From: Porphyromonadaceae bacterium UBA7207
GTDB lineage: Bacteria > Bacteroidota > Bacteroidia > Bacteroidales > Muribaculaceae
Assembly (NCBI GenBank): GCA_002490635.1
Contig: DKUJ01000032.1
Span: forward strand, 1,159 to 65,158
DNA: 64,000 bases
Direction: 5' to 3'
Below, piece by piece: positions 25,406 to 36,000 of this stretch. The notes beneath the pieces were generated by a model, which saw nothing but the letters and a program-made list of their open reading frames with translations, made no database searches and had not been told where the DNA came from. Numbering within the stretch: the first letter of the stretch is position 1; each line of letters starts with the position of its first letter. Position numbers and translations under genes: made by a program.

Positions 25406-27707
25406 ATGAAAAAGATTATCACACTTCTCCTTGCCATCACAGCAATGGCTACGGCTTTTGCCAGGGAGATAACAGGCAAAGTATTAGACGAAAACGAATC
25501 TCCTCTCGACTTCGTAAACGTGGTTTTATACCGCGACTCGACCTATGTTACCGGTGCGGTAACAGATACCATCGGCGCTTTTTCCATAAGCACCGAAATC
25601 AATGGCAATCTTACGGCCAAAGTATCATTTGTCGGTTACGAAACCTATATCGCAACAGTTCCTCGTTCCGGAAACATGGGAGTAATCAGACTCACCCCTT
25701 CAGCTGTGCAGCTCGGAGAAATTGTGGTCAAAGCCACCCGACCGGCCACTACAATGAAAGGCAACGCTCTTGTAACAAACATCGAAGGCAGTTCGCTCGC
25801 AATCGCCGGAACCGCCAACGACGTCCTTGCCCGTGTGCCTATGGTGGTTGACAACAGTGGCACACTGGAAGTGTTCGGCAAAGGCGCTCCCGAAATCTAC
25901 ATCAACGGGCGCAAGGTGAACGACCTTCAGGAACTCGCCCAGCTCAACTCACAGGACATGAAGAATGTATCGGTGATCACCAATCCCGGAGCGGCTTATG
26001 CGGCAAATGTAAAATCTGTGATTCTTATCCGCACCAAGCCGCCGAAAGGCGATGGCTTAAGCGGCACTATCAGGACGGACAACGGTTTTCAGCACTATTT
26101 CCGGACCGGCAACTCCATCGACCTCAAGTATCGCACCCGTGGACTCGAACTGTTCGCCAATTACGGATGGTGGTACGGCGATAACCGCGATGAACGTTCC
26201 AATGAAATGACCACCACCACGACAAAGGGCACCTATAACCAGTCGATCAGCACCGTCGGCAGACAGTCCTACAATGATATGACCGGGAAAATCGGTTTCT
26301 CATACATGTTCAACGACCGCCACAGCATCGGCGCCTATTACCAGAACAGCCGGAATCGCCACCACCTCACCTCCAAGCGAGATTTGGCAAAACGGTATCC
26401 TGCTTGACCGTTACAAATCCGCTGTCGACAATAAATCCACGGCCTTGCCGCGACATTATGCCAACTTGTATTACAACGGGCAGGCCGGTAAGTTATCAAT
26501 CGATTTCAATGCAGATATTCTGTGGTATAAAAGCAGGGAACTATCGTTAAGCGACGAACTCAGCGAAATGGGCGAGAATCGCACGGTCAACACAGTATCC
26601 ACCAGCCACAACCGTATGTTCGCCGAAAAACTGGTGGTAAGTCACCCTCTCTGGAGAGGACAGATACAAGCCGGCGAGGAGTACACCAATACACGCACTT
26701 CCAACATCTTTACAGCCAATATTCCCGAAGTCCCGGATGCCGACAACAGAGTGGACGAAAGCAACATAGCCGCCTTTGTGGAGATGGCCCAGCAATTTGG
26801 CAGTCTCAATATCGGGGTAGGCCTGCGCTACGAGCACGTGAAATTCGATTATTACGAGACGGGCCGACTCCGCGACGGGCAAAGCAAGACATATAACAAT
26901 CTCTTTCCGTCGCTGAATGTAGCTGCACAGACAGGTCCAGTCCGGATGGGTCTGAACTATTCCGGCAAGACCGTAAGGCCGGGATACGGCCAACTCGACG
27001 GCGCTGTAAGCTACATCAACCGCCTTACCTTCGAGACCGGCAACCCGTATCTTAAACCGACAAAAATGCAGACCGTGGAATATATGGCTCAGTGGCGGCA
27101 GTTCTTCGCCCAGCTGTCGTACACCTACTTCAAGGACGGCGTGTACCACATCACGGAACCCTACGGAGCCGATGGAGAGGCCACCATCATCAGAACCGCC
27201 AATCTCGACCACCGCCATTATTTTCAGGCGTTCTTAGGAGGACAGTTCAAGGTAGGAATATGGCAGCCGCGAGTCAATGTCGGAGTAATGAAGCAGTGGC
27301 TCTCTCTCCCTGTCAACGGCGAAACCATGAAAATGAACAATCCCGGTTTTCTCGTCCAGTGGATGAATGCCGTTCATCTTCCTTACGACATCTGGCTGAA
27401 CGTGGATGCGCAGCTGATGTCCAGGTCCTGGGATAACAACATGAAACTATCCAATACTCCCTGGCATGTCAATGCCAAGATATACAAAGGCTTCCTCAAT
27501 AACGCATTAAGTGTGACTCTCGAAGCAAAAGACCTGTTCAATTCATCCAGAAGAGATATGATTATGTACAGCGACGCCGTGCAGATTGTTCAGAAAAATT
27601 TCTCTACCGGCCGCTCGGTGATGCTCACCCTCCAGTACCGCTTCAACACCACCCGCGACCGCTACCGTGGCACCGGTGCCGGCAACTCCGAAAAATCACG
27701 TTTCTGA
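25406..27707 (+). pseudogene. Outer-membrane beta-barrel protein, broken by a frameshift at about 26381
   Basis: The first frame (25406 to a stop at 26404-26406) holds a signal peptide, a CarboxypepD_reg-like domain and a plug ('IYINGRKVNDLQEL'). The second frame holds the rest of the barrel to 27707, ending in 'LQYRFNTTRDRY'. Reading the second frame upstream shows that it continues sensibly from 'IWQNGILLDRY' at 26382. The two parts therefore join after one extra base (or a two-base loss in a GAGA stretch) near 26378-26384. Organisation matches the barrels at 36 and 11411. It may be a true pseudogene, a phase-variable slip or a sequence error. The start at 25406 is chosen for the signal peptide. 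Confidence 0.75.
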
Positions 27708-27795
27708 CACATTACTATTATGAAATCGTTAACAGCATAATAATCAGCCTGTCGGCGTGTGTCGCAGGTTATGCAAGACCTCATTGCCATGCAAG

Positions 27796-27831
27796 AATCG
27801 AACCCCCGGCATCGCTGCCGGGGGTTCGATT
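27796..27831 (+). repeat. Perfect 16-bp stem hairpin, possible bidirectional terminator
   Basis: AATCGAACCCCCGGCA (27796-27811), loop TCGC, and the exact complement at 27816-27831. There is no T-run on either side. It lies 88 bases after the barrel pseudogene. The rest of the 27708-27990 gap contains a further GCCTCC/GGAGGC pairing and the promoter of the next gene. Confidence 0.6.
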
Positions 27832-27942
27832 GCAACCTACGGTTGATTAACATGCGCAAAAAGCCTCCTCTGCGAATCTAAGCATGCGTTTAACAATACA
27901 CAATAAAACATAATCCCCGGAGGCTACATTGGCGCTTTTTCG

Positions 27943-27950
27943 TAACTTTG
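27943..27950 (+). promoter_or_regulatory. -7 box upstream of the lptD-like gene
   Basis: TAACTTTG, an exact TAnnTTTG match, 40 bases before the proposed start at 27991. No well-spaced -33 element is seen. Confidence 0.45.
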
Positions 27951-27990
27951 CCACGATTATCCCATATCAACGCCTTTCATTACCGAGCTG

Positions 27991-30699
27991 TTGCAACGCC
28001 TGCCACTCTATATTCTTGCCTGCCTGGCTCTTCTGCCCTGCTTCGCCGCCTCTTCCGGCGATAGCGGTGAGGCCATACCCGTGGCCGCGCCCGACTCCAC
28101 AGCTCCGGCGGTGACAGCACCCGCTGCCGAAGATTCCCTGCTGGCCGTGCCTGCCGCGCCCATGGCACCACGCTCGAGAATAAGCGCAGTACGCTCCGAC
28201 CTCGATGCAGCCGTCGACTTCTCATCGGCCGACTCCATGCTCATTGTCCGCCGCGACTCCGCCTACATGTTCGGCAGCGCCACAGTGACCTACGGCGACA
28301 TCCGCCTCGATGCCGCGGAAATACAGATGGACCTTTCCGACAACACCGTATTCGCACTCGGCCGCCCCGACAGCGTGGGCGAGCTGCAGGGAAAACCCGT
28401 GTTCTCGCAGGACGGCACCGACTACGAGGCCCGCACAATGCGCTACAACTTCGGGACGCAGAAAGGATATATCCAGAACGTGGTCACCCAGCAGGGCGAG
28501 GGATACCTCACCGGCGGAACCACCAAGAAAGAAGCCGAAAACGAATTCTACATAAAGGACGGCCGCTACACCACCTGCTCCGACACCGAATGCCCCCACT
28601 TCTATTTCCAGCTCACCAAAGGAAAGGTACGCCCCGGAAAAGACATCGTGGTGGGGCCTGCATACATGGTGCTGGCCGGCCTGCCGCTGCCTCTGGCAGT
28701 ACCCTTCGGCTACTTCCCCTTCAGCGACAAATATGCCTCGGGCATAATAGTGCCCACATTCGGCGATGACTACAACAGGGGCTTCTACCTCTCCGACGGC
28801 GGCTACTACTTCGCCATCAACGACAACATCGACCTCGCCCTCACCGGCGAGATATACACCAAAGGCTCCTGGGGGGTACAGGCGCGCTCAAGCTACTCAA
28901 AGCGCTACAAGTTCAACGGCAGCTTCGACATAAGCTACCTCAAGACCATAACCGGCGAGAAGGGTTCGCCGGACTATGCCTCGCAGACCAACTTCCAGGT
29001 GCTCTGGAGCCACAGCCAGGACAGCAAGGCCAACCCCAACATGAGCCTCAGCGCGAGCGTGAACTTCACCACCAGCGGCTACACCCGAAACGACCTCAAT
29101 TCCTACTACTCTCCGTCGTTCACCGAAAACACAAAAAGCTCGACGGTGAACATGACCTACCGCTTCCCCGGCACAAAGTGGAGCCTGTCCACAACCTTCA
29201 ACGTGGCGCAGCGCACACAGGACTCGACACTTACGGTATCGTTCCCCAACGTTACGGTGAGCATGTCGCAGCTGGCGCCGTTCAAGCGCAAGAAAGCCAT
29301 AGGCGCGGAACGGTGGTACGAGAAAATAAAGATTTCCTACACCGGCATCCTCCAGAATTCACTAACAGCCAAACAGAACGTATTCTTCAAGAAAAGCCTC
29401 ATCAAGGACTGGCGCAACGGCATGAGGCACACCGTGCCCGTTTCGGCGACATTCAACGTGTTCAACTACATTAACATAACCCCTTCGCTGAACATCACCG
29501 ACCGCATGTACACCAACCGTGTGGACCGCGCGTGGGATGCCGACCGCAACATCGAAACCTGCGACACCACCTACGGCTTCTACAATGTGTACGACTTCAT
29601 GGCATCGGTGGCCATGGACACCAAACTATACGGCTTCTACCAGCCGCTGGGATTCCTGGGTAAGAAAATCAAGATGATACGCCATGTCATCACTCCGTCG
29701 ATATCGTTCAACGGCGCTCCCGACTTCGGCTCCTCGTTCTTCGGATACTACGGCTCCTACACCTACACCGACAGCCGCGGAATGGAACAGGTGAAAAAAT
29801 ACAGCCGCTTCCCCAACGCCCTGTTCGGCGTGCCCGGGCAGGGCAAGACAGGCTCGATGTCGTTCTCGCTGTCGAACAACCTGGAAATGAAAGTGGTATC
29901 CGAAAGCGACTCAACGGGCGAAAAAAAGATATCGCTCATCGAGAATCTCAACATATCGGAGAGCTACAACTTCGCCGCCGACTCGCTGCGCTGGTCCGAC
30001 ATCTCCACCTCCATCCTGCTGCGAATCACCAAAGGCTTCAACCTCAACCTGTCGGCCACCTGGGACCCCTACACCTACGCGCTCAACGAAGCCGGCACCC
30101 CGGTAAAGGTGGACCGCCTGAGAATCAGCTGCGGCAAAGGCCTCGGCAGACTCATGCGCACCGGCACATCGTTCTCCTACACCTTCAACAACGACACCTT
30201 CCGCCGCAAACGCAAGGAGAACGGAAACACCGATGAGGACGGCGACACCCCGCCGCCCGACGGCGCGACCCACGACCGCGACGTGGCCGACAGCCAGGAA
30301 GGCGACCTGGACATGCGCCCCGACGGATACGCCCGCTGGAAAGTGCCCTGGAGCCTGACTCTGAACTACTCCATAAACTACGGCTACGGCGCTTTCAACA
30401 AAGAGAAAATGGAATTCGACGGGCGAATAACACAGAACCTTTCCCTGTCAGGAAACATACGCCCAACGCCCAACTGGAACTTCTCTTTCTCGGCAAGCTA
30501 CAACTTCGACACCCACAAGCTCGCCTATATGAACTGCAACATCTCCCGCGACCTGCACTGCTTCACCATGCGGGCATCGTTCGTGCCGGTAGGCCCCTTC
30601 AAGAGCTACAACTTCCACATATCGGTGAAAAGCGCAATGCTCGCCGACCTCAAGTATGACAAACGCTCCTCGCTAAGCAACGGCGTCGACTGGTACTGA
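27991..30699 (+). CDS. lptD: LPS-assembly protein LptD-like outer-membrane protein
   Basis: Large outer-membrane barrel of 902 residues thought to insert lipopolysaccharide into the outer leaflet. After the signal peptide ('LYILACLALLPCFAASS') and an Ala/Pro-rich spacer comes an OstA/LptA-like beta-jellyroll (about 75-240: 'YGDIRLDAAEIQMDL', 'YEARTMRYNFGTQKGYI'). The barrel follows ('GYFPFSDKYASGIIVPTFGDDYNRGFYLSDGGYYFAIN'-type strands, given here only as a landmark near residues 240-290). A low-complexity acidic insert sits at about 745-775. No ATG precedes the signal peptide in frame, so the start is a TTG at 27991 (an ATT at 27979 is possible). Confidence 0.8.
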   Translation: MQRLPLYILACLALLPCFAASSGDSGEAIPVAAPDSTAPAVTAPAAEDSLLAVPAAPMAPRSRISAVRSDLDAAVDFSSADSMLIVRRDSAYMFGSATVTYGDIRLDAAEIQMDLSDNTVFALGRPDSVGELQGKPVFSQDGTDYEARTMRYNFGTQKGYIQNVVTQQGEGYLTGGTTKKEAENEFYIKDGRYTTCSDTECPHFYFQLTKGKVRPGKDIVVGPAYMVLAGLPLPLAVPFGYFPFSDKYASGIIVPTFGDDYNRGFYLSDGGYYFAINDNIDLALTGEIYTKGSWGVQARSSYSKRYKFNGSFDISYLKTITGEKGSPDYASQTNFQVLWSHSQDSKANPNMSLSASVNFTTSGYTRNDLNSYYSPSFTENTKSSTVNMTYRFPGTKWSLSTTFNVAQRTQDSTLTVSFPNVTVSMSQLAPFKRKKAIGAERWYEKIKISYTGILQNSLTAKQNVFFKKSLIKDWRNGMRHTVPVSATFNVFNYINITPSLNITDRMYTNRVDRAWDADRNIETCDTTYGFYNVYDFMASVAMDTKLYGFYQPLGFLGKKIKMIRHVITPSISFNGAPDFGSSFFGYYGSYTYTDSRGMEQVKKYSRFPNALFGVPGQGKTGSMSFSLSNNLEMKVVSESDSTGEKKISLIENLNISESYNFAADSLRWSDISTSILLRITKGFNLNLSATWDPYTYALNEAGTPVKVDRLRISCGKGLGRLMRTGTSFSYTFNNDTFRRKRKENGNTDEDGDTPPPDGATHDRDVADSQEGDLDMRPDGYARWKVPWSLTLNYSINYGYGAFNKEKMEFDGRITQNLSLSGNIRPTPNWNFSFSASYNFDTHKLAYMNCNISRDLHCFTMRASFVPVGPFKSYNFHISVKSAMLADLKYDKRSSLSNGVDWY

Positions 30700-30760
30700 C
30701 TCCTCCTCGGATAGCGTTCAGCACGCTTCCGGATTCGCTAATCAATATTCCTACACCGCA

Positions 30761-31327
30761 ATGAAAAAGTATATACTCATCTCACTGATATTAGCCTCAT
30801 GTTGCATCGCGGCTTCGGCAAGAGAGCTCACCAAAGGATATCGTGGATTCTTTGAGCTGACAGGTGAAGTACAATTTATGACCGATTATAATACAAACCA
30901 TTATGCCCCGGAGAAAGAGAGCCTAACATATCTGTTTTATGGTATTTCCACATCCCATGGATATCAGATTGATCCACATTTCTTTATCGGAGCCGGTATA
31001 TCGGCACATATTGTAGCCTACAAAGTATTTCCGGAAGTAATCAGTTTCCCTGTATTCGTACAGTTCCGCACAGACTGGACTTTCGGTAAAGTTCCGTTAT
31101 ATGGCGATTTTCGCCTCGGTGTAACTTATAATGGCCGTAGTTTTGATAATTTAGGTACTGATGCCGTATTCGCCACACCCACCGTAGGCTATAGGCTCGA
31201 CTGGGGACGAAAGGTTGCAATGAACTTCGGAATCGGCGTTGCGCTGCACGGCTATAGTTACAGGGCGAATCACACTTCGCTACATTGGAAAGCACTTCCC
31301 TCGGTAAAAATCGGCATTGAATTTTAG
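30761..31327 (+). CDS. Small outer-membrane beta-barrel-like protein, tandem copy 1
   Basis: A 188-residue exported protein with a signal peptide (MKKYILISLILASCCIAASA), then 'KGYRGFFELTGEV'. Alternating strands end in the aromatic C-terminus 'VKIGIEF', a typical last barrel strand. It is about the size of eight-stranded barrels. A paralogue begins 26 bases after its stop. The family is not recognised beyond 'outer-membrane beta-barrel'. Confidence 0.7.
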   Translation: MKKYILISLILASCCIAASARELTKGYRGFFELTGEVQFMTDYNTNHYAPEKESLTYLFYGISTSHGYQIDPHFFIGAGISAHIVAYKVFPEVISFPVFVQFRTDWTFGKVPLYGDFRLGVTYNGRSFDNLGTDAVFATPTVGYRLDWGRKVAMNFGIGVALHGYSYRANHTSLHWKALPSVKIGIEF

Positions 31328-31352
31328 CAGATAATCAGAAACCTGCCCCGCA

Positions 31353-31865
31353 ATGAAAAAGTATATGCTCCTCTCTTTAATATCAGTCTTTTGTTGCATC
31401 GCGGCTTCGGCAAAAGAACCCACCAAAGGATATCGTGGATTCGTAGATGCAAACGTCGACCTTTCTTTCAATCAAAGTGTTTACGGCGAAACTACGGTAG
31501 TCTATTACGGCGTCTCCACCTCCCACGGCTACCAGTTCAACCCGCACCTGTTTGTAGGCGCAGGCCTCGTACTCGAACGCCATCATCCTGTATCCCATAA
31601 TTATGGCTATGAATTCCCCATTTTCGCCCATGCTCGTACCGACTGGCAATTCGGTCGCTTCCCGCTTTACGGCGATATCCGCATTGGCGGAGTGATATTG
31701 GGTGATGACAGGCTCTATATCTCCCCGACTGTTGGATACAGGCTGAATCTCGGAGGGAAGTCCAACCTCAATTTCGGCATTGGCCTGAATTTAAGAGGCT
31801 ACCGTTGGGGCGACGAAAGTTCGATACACCCGCAGCTTGCAATCAGAGCAGGCATCGATTTTTGA
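31353..31865 (+). CDS. Small outer-membrane beta-barrel-like protein, tandem copy 2
   Basis: A 170-residue paralogue of the preceding gene, with a near-identical signal region and the shared blocks 'TKGYRGF', 'GVSTSHGYQFNPHLFVGAG', 'ARTDWQFGRFPLYGDIR' and 'PTVGYRLN'. It ends in 'IRAGIDF'. The region just before the start (CCGCAATGAAAAAGTAT) is also duplicated, so this is a recent tandem duplication with divergence in loops and length. Confidence 0.7.
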   Translation: MKKYMLLSLISVFCCIAASAKEPTKGYRGFVDANVDLSFNQSVYGETTVVYYGVSTSHGYQFNPHLFVGAGLVLERHHPVSHNYGYEFPIFAHARTDWQFGRFPLYGDIRIGGVILGDDRLYISPTVGYRLNLGGKSNLNFGIGLNLRGYRWGDESSIHPQLAIRAGIDF

Positions 31866-31899
31866 GCAAGGAGAACATCTCCGATGCTTTCCAAGCACT

Positions 31900-32066
31900 C
31901 TAAGAGAGTGTCTGGATTTGACTTTATGTTAAGATTTAGAGAGGATTTCCGAGATTGTCTTGAGATTGAATGAAGGAATTAGTTCCATAATGACTGAGTG
32001 AAAACTCGAAACAAGCCGGAAAGACCCCTAAAGATTTCATAAAGTCAAATCCAGACACTCTCTTAG
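31900..32066 (+). mobile_element. 167-bp MITE with perfect 29-bp terminal inverted repeats
   Basis: The sequence at 31900-31928 (starting CTAAGAGAGTGTCTGG) is the exact reverse complement of 32038-32066. The 109-bp interior has no coding frame of note. If the outermost C/G are excluded, both ends are bounded by TA, consistent with a TA target duplication as made by IS630/Tc1-mariner-type transposases; that family link is inference. It lies in the intergenic gap between the duplicated barrel gene and the Crp-like regulator. Confidence 0.8.
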
Positions 32067-32135
32067 ACACCTATTCGACAGATATTCTTTTTCACTTTTC
32101 TTTTTAAACAAGTTCTTAATTGATGTAAACTCTAT

Positions 32136-32143
32136 TATATTTG
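32136..32143 (+). promoter_or_regulatory. -7 box upstream of the Crp/Fnr-like gene
   Basis: TATATTTG, an exact TAnnTTTG match, 70 bases after the MITE and 78 bases before the ATG at 32214. Confidence 0.45.
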
Positions 32144-32213
32144 CATAGTCATCTTAAATCTACGGGCTTGAACGGGCTCGTCTCAGACATGCTCTGTGAA
32201 ATTCCACCTGCCT

Positions 32214-32837
32214 ATGACAGCAAATATGCAAATAAAAGGGAATGCAGCGACACCGGCTCTGCGCGAAAAGCTGAGATTCCTCATAAAGAACGAGTCGTCA
32301 TACCCAATCTCGGAAAATCTGATCGAAAGGCTTATCGACATGGGGACAATCATCTGTCTGCATTCAGGCGAACCTATCGTAAGCGCCGGAGACGTAGCCC
32401 CTGATTTCTATATCCTGACAGACGGAATCATGAGATGCTATCATCTGGAGGGCGATGCGGAAACGGAACGCACGTCATACTTCGCTCTTCCGGGTACAGT
32501 GTGCATATCCTACCATTCCTACCTGCGGGGGGAGCCGTCGCCTAATACCTACGAGGCCTGCTGTCCATCGAGCTTGTTGAAGGTCTGCAAAACGGACTTT
32601 TCTTCACTAATCAGCCTTTCGCCGGAATTCGCCCGATGGTGTCTTGGGAACGTGCAGAATCAGATGTATTTTTTCGAAATGAAATCGCGTGTCGTGCAAG
32701 GCTCGGCAAAAGAACGTTACGAAGCGATACTGAAAAAAAGACCTGAAATAATACAGAAAGTTCCTCTGAGAATCATAGCCTCCTATTTGGGGATAACGCC
32801 TCAATATCTGTCAAAACTAAGAAGGAGCATTCACTGA
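32214..32837 (+). CDS. Crp/Fnr family transcriptional regulator
   Basis: About 207 residues. A cyclic-nucleotide-binding-like jellyroll (about 30-130: 'GEPIVSAGDVAPDFYILTDGIMRCY') precedes a short C-terminal helix-turn-helix ('VPLRIIASYLGITPQYLSKLRR'). The usual phosphate-binding signature of CRP is not kept and no Fnr cysteine cluster is seen, so the ligand is unknown; many Bacteroidota members are like this. The ATG at 32214 was preferred over a GTG at 32196 and an ATG at 32226. It is followed, in the same direction, by the GLUG surface protein with its own promoter. Confidence 0.8.
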   Translation: MTANMQIKGNAATPALREKLRFLIKNESSYPISENLIERLIDMGTIICLHSGEPIVSAGDVAPDFYILTDGIMRCYHLEGDAETERTSYFALPGTVCISYHSYLRGEPSPNTYEACCPSSLLKVCKTDFSSLISLSPEFARWCLGNVQNQMYFFEMKSRVVQGSAKERYEAILKKRPEIIQKVPLRIIASYLGITPQYLSKLRRSIH

Positions 32838-32928
32838 CCAGACCAGGGGACAGCCTTGTTCGGGTATTATTTTTCATGTTATGGCCATTTGTTAATCTAC
32901 ATTCAGTACTGTCCCTGATTTTTTGATT

Positions 32929-32936
32929 TAACTTTG
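32929..32936 (+). promoter_or_regulatory. -7 box upstream of the GLUG protein gene
   Basis: TAACTTTG, an exact TAnnTTTG match, 77 bases before the start at 33013. No clear -33 element. Confidence 0.5.
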
Positions 32937-33012
32937 CCGTGTCCAGAAAGCCTGCAGGCACTTTCGGGCACGGATTGTTTTATCTCATCAGCGCCCACTA
33001 ATACATCAATAT

Positions 33013-36000
33013 ATGGCTATAACTTCCAGACAATTACTATTCATCATTCTGATGCTCTCGGGCGTCATTACGATGAAAGCGTCCGACCCGGAGCTTTCAT
33101 TTAACGGGACAGGTACGGCTTCAGACCCATACCTACTGAAGAACGCGGCCGACATAGTGGCTCTCGCCAATGCGTGCGGGGGTGAATCCGGAGCTACAAG
33201 CGGTGTAAATGCCGGCCATTATGCCGGCAAGCACTTCGTAATAACAGACGACATCGACATGTCTGGGATAGCCGGATTTTTCGGAATCGGCAGCGCTCCG
33301 GCGGGTTCATCGTCCGGAATATCATGGCATTTCGACGGCATAATCGACGGGCAAGGACACACGGTCTCCAACATGCTCATCAACGGGCTCTCATACGACA
33401 GCAACGGAACAGCTCTCGCGGCCTCGAAGACCGGCTCCCGCAGTTATGTCGGTTTTGTCGGGACGCTCGGACAAGGCGGAGCGGTGCGCAACCTGAACTT
33501 TGACTCGTCATGCTCAGTGGAAGGCTTCACAACGAGCGGCACTGTGGTCGGCCAGGCGAATGCCGGTTCGGAAATATCAAACTGCACTTCCGCAGCTACA
33601 GTGAGCAACATAAAGAAGTTCTCGGGGGGCATAGTCGGAATCGTAAACGGCTCACAGGCGGAAACGACTGTCGTTACGGATTGTGCATTCACAGGAACGG
33701 TAAGGGAATGCACCGAAGGCACCGGAGGAATAGCCGGGAAGGCTGTAAGAGCCATAATACGTAATTGCATCAACCTTGGCAATGTCGAAGCCCAGTCGTT
33801 CAATGCCTTTGCTGCCAAAGACAAACAGAACCAAGGCGCGGGAATTGTGGGATACACACAGTACAACACCACTGTGGAAAACTGTCTGAATGCGGGACAA
33901 ATCACAGTATCATACCAGAAAATAGGAGGCATCGTGGCTTACAACTCATCTGTTGACGCTACCGTGAAAGCCTGCGTTAACCTCGGACAATTAATCTCTC
34001 CCGACAAACGATATTTCGGCGCAATCGTCGGACACAATTTCAAATCCGGTTCCGGCTCCGGCAAAATATCAGATTGTTACTACGACAGTCAGATATGGGG
34101 GGAAATAAACGGATACCAGGTGGCCGAGGGGTGCGTAACTCATCTGCCCACGTCAGTCTTAACCGACGGACACCCGCTCAATGGACTCTCTGCTGACTTC
34201 TGGACTTTCGAGGAAGGGTTCTATCCCCGGCTTAAATCAACCACATTGTCTGATATGCAGAAACGGGCTGCGGCAACATACGTAAAATTCGCCAATGGTC
34301 AGAATGCCGCCGATTTTATCACATCCGCCGCCGTAAGTAATGCAATGGCAGGAATCTCCGCCTCAATGAGGATAGGAGAGTGGTTCAGCGTTCAAGGGAA
34401 TGAAATAATCGCCGGAAATCCTGTCGAGGCTGTTTCAGATACAATAATCCTCCTCAACGGTCCATACCGGATGTGCATACCGGTGTCTAAAGTCCCTGTA
34501 TCCTTCGAAGGTTCAGGCACGGAATCCGACCCTTACATCATATCTTCGAAAAAACACCTGATGACAATTGCCGACATGTGCAACAGCGACCGGATGGAAC
34601 ATTACTCCGGCGTTCATTTCCTCCAGACCGAGGACATCGACATGGACGGGGACCGGACATTCAAAGGAATAGCGTCAAAATGCACAAACGCGTTCAACAG
34701 TGAACAGTCGTATTATTTCTCGGGAGTTTACGACGGCGGCGGCCACACAATAAGCAATCTTGCTATTGAAGGTGTCACTTTCCGGCCCGACGGCACTGCC
34801 AACGAGTACACACAAGGCAGCGCCGGCAATGTGGGACTTTTCGGTGCGCTCGGTCCGGGAGCACTCGTCAAAAACCTCAACATAACTTCATCGGAAATTT
34901 CCGGATACTATAATGTAGGAGGTATTTCCGGCTTCATGCATGACAACACGGAAATACGCAGCTGTTCCGTCGAAGCATATATAAAAGCGTATAATAAGGC
35001 TGCCGGAGGAATCACCGGGGCGTCAAACGCATCTTCCGATGCTGTTTCAATCACAATCTCAGATTGCATCTTCCGTGGTAAAGTCCTGGCCAACAGCGAA
35101 ACTGCCGGTGGAATCATTGGTCTGAACCACGCTCTTGTCAGCAACTGCATGAACATAGGAGACGTTGCTGTGAGTAAGTTCAACGACTGCGTTCCCATGC
35201 CTAAGATGATATTGGCCGGAGGTATAGCGGGAAGCAACTCCGGAAACATATACGACTGTTTCAACGCGGGCAATGTGAGCGTCGAATGGAGTCAGGCGGG
35301 CGGAATCGCCGGATACAACACCAACGGCTACCGTAAAGGAAACATAGTACGCAATGTCAGTGTCGGGCAGGTGTCCGCCGCCGATCTGACATACGCCGGC
35401 TCGCTTATCGGACTCGACTACCGCATCAATACCTCGCAAGCATCCCATATGGAACTTTCGGGGAATCTGTACGACAAACAGGTGTGTCAGCTTGGAGGCT
35501 CCGGGAACATCGATAAAGAGGGATTATCCGGAATGCCGACAGAAACGCTGACCTCCGGCAACGCAGTCGACGGTCTGGGTGAGAACTGGTCGTTCATGAG
35601 TGGCTCCTACCCGCTCCCGACATCGCTTGCATCTGTGGAGGCCGCTAAAAAAGCTGCTGTCACCTATATAGCAATCGACGCACCACACTCCCTGTTCAAC
35701 TTCGGAGAACAGGCCTCGCTTGCATCGACAATGCCGCTTACGGCCACACTTACAGATCCGACAGGGACGTTCTCCATCGACGGGACTCTTATAAAAGCGT
35801 CAGTGCCGACATCCGTTGCGGAAGCAGAAATAGTGATACGCAACGGAGACCTGGAAAGAAACCTGAAATTGACAAAAACCGGATACATCCTGCCGGGACA
35901 AGGGACGGCCGACTCTCCCTACCTAATCTCGTGCGCCGAAGACTTCAACAAGGCTGCGGATTTCCTGCGGGACAACAACTTCGATTTTGGCGGAACTTAT

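Noticed and set aside
27796..27831. tRNA fragment or attachment site, suggested by GGTTCGATT at the 3' side
   Set aside because: The segment folds as a simple 16-bp hairpin and no cloverleaf can be drawn around it.
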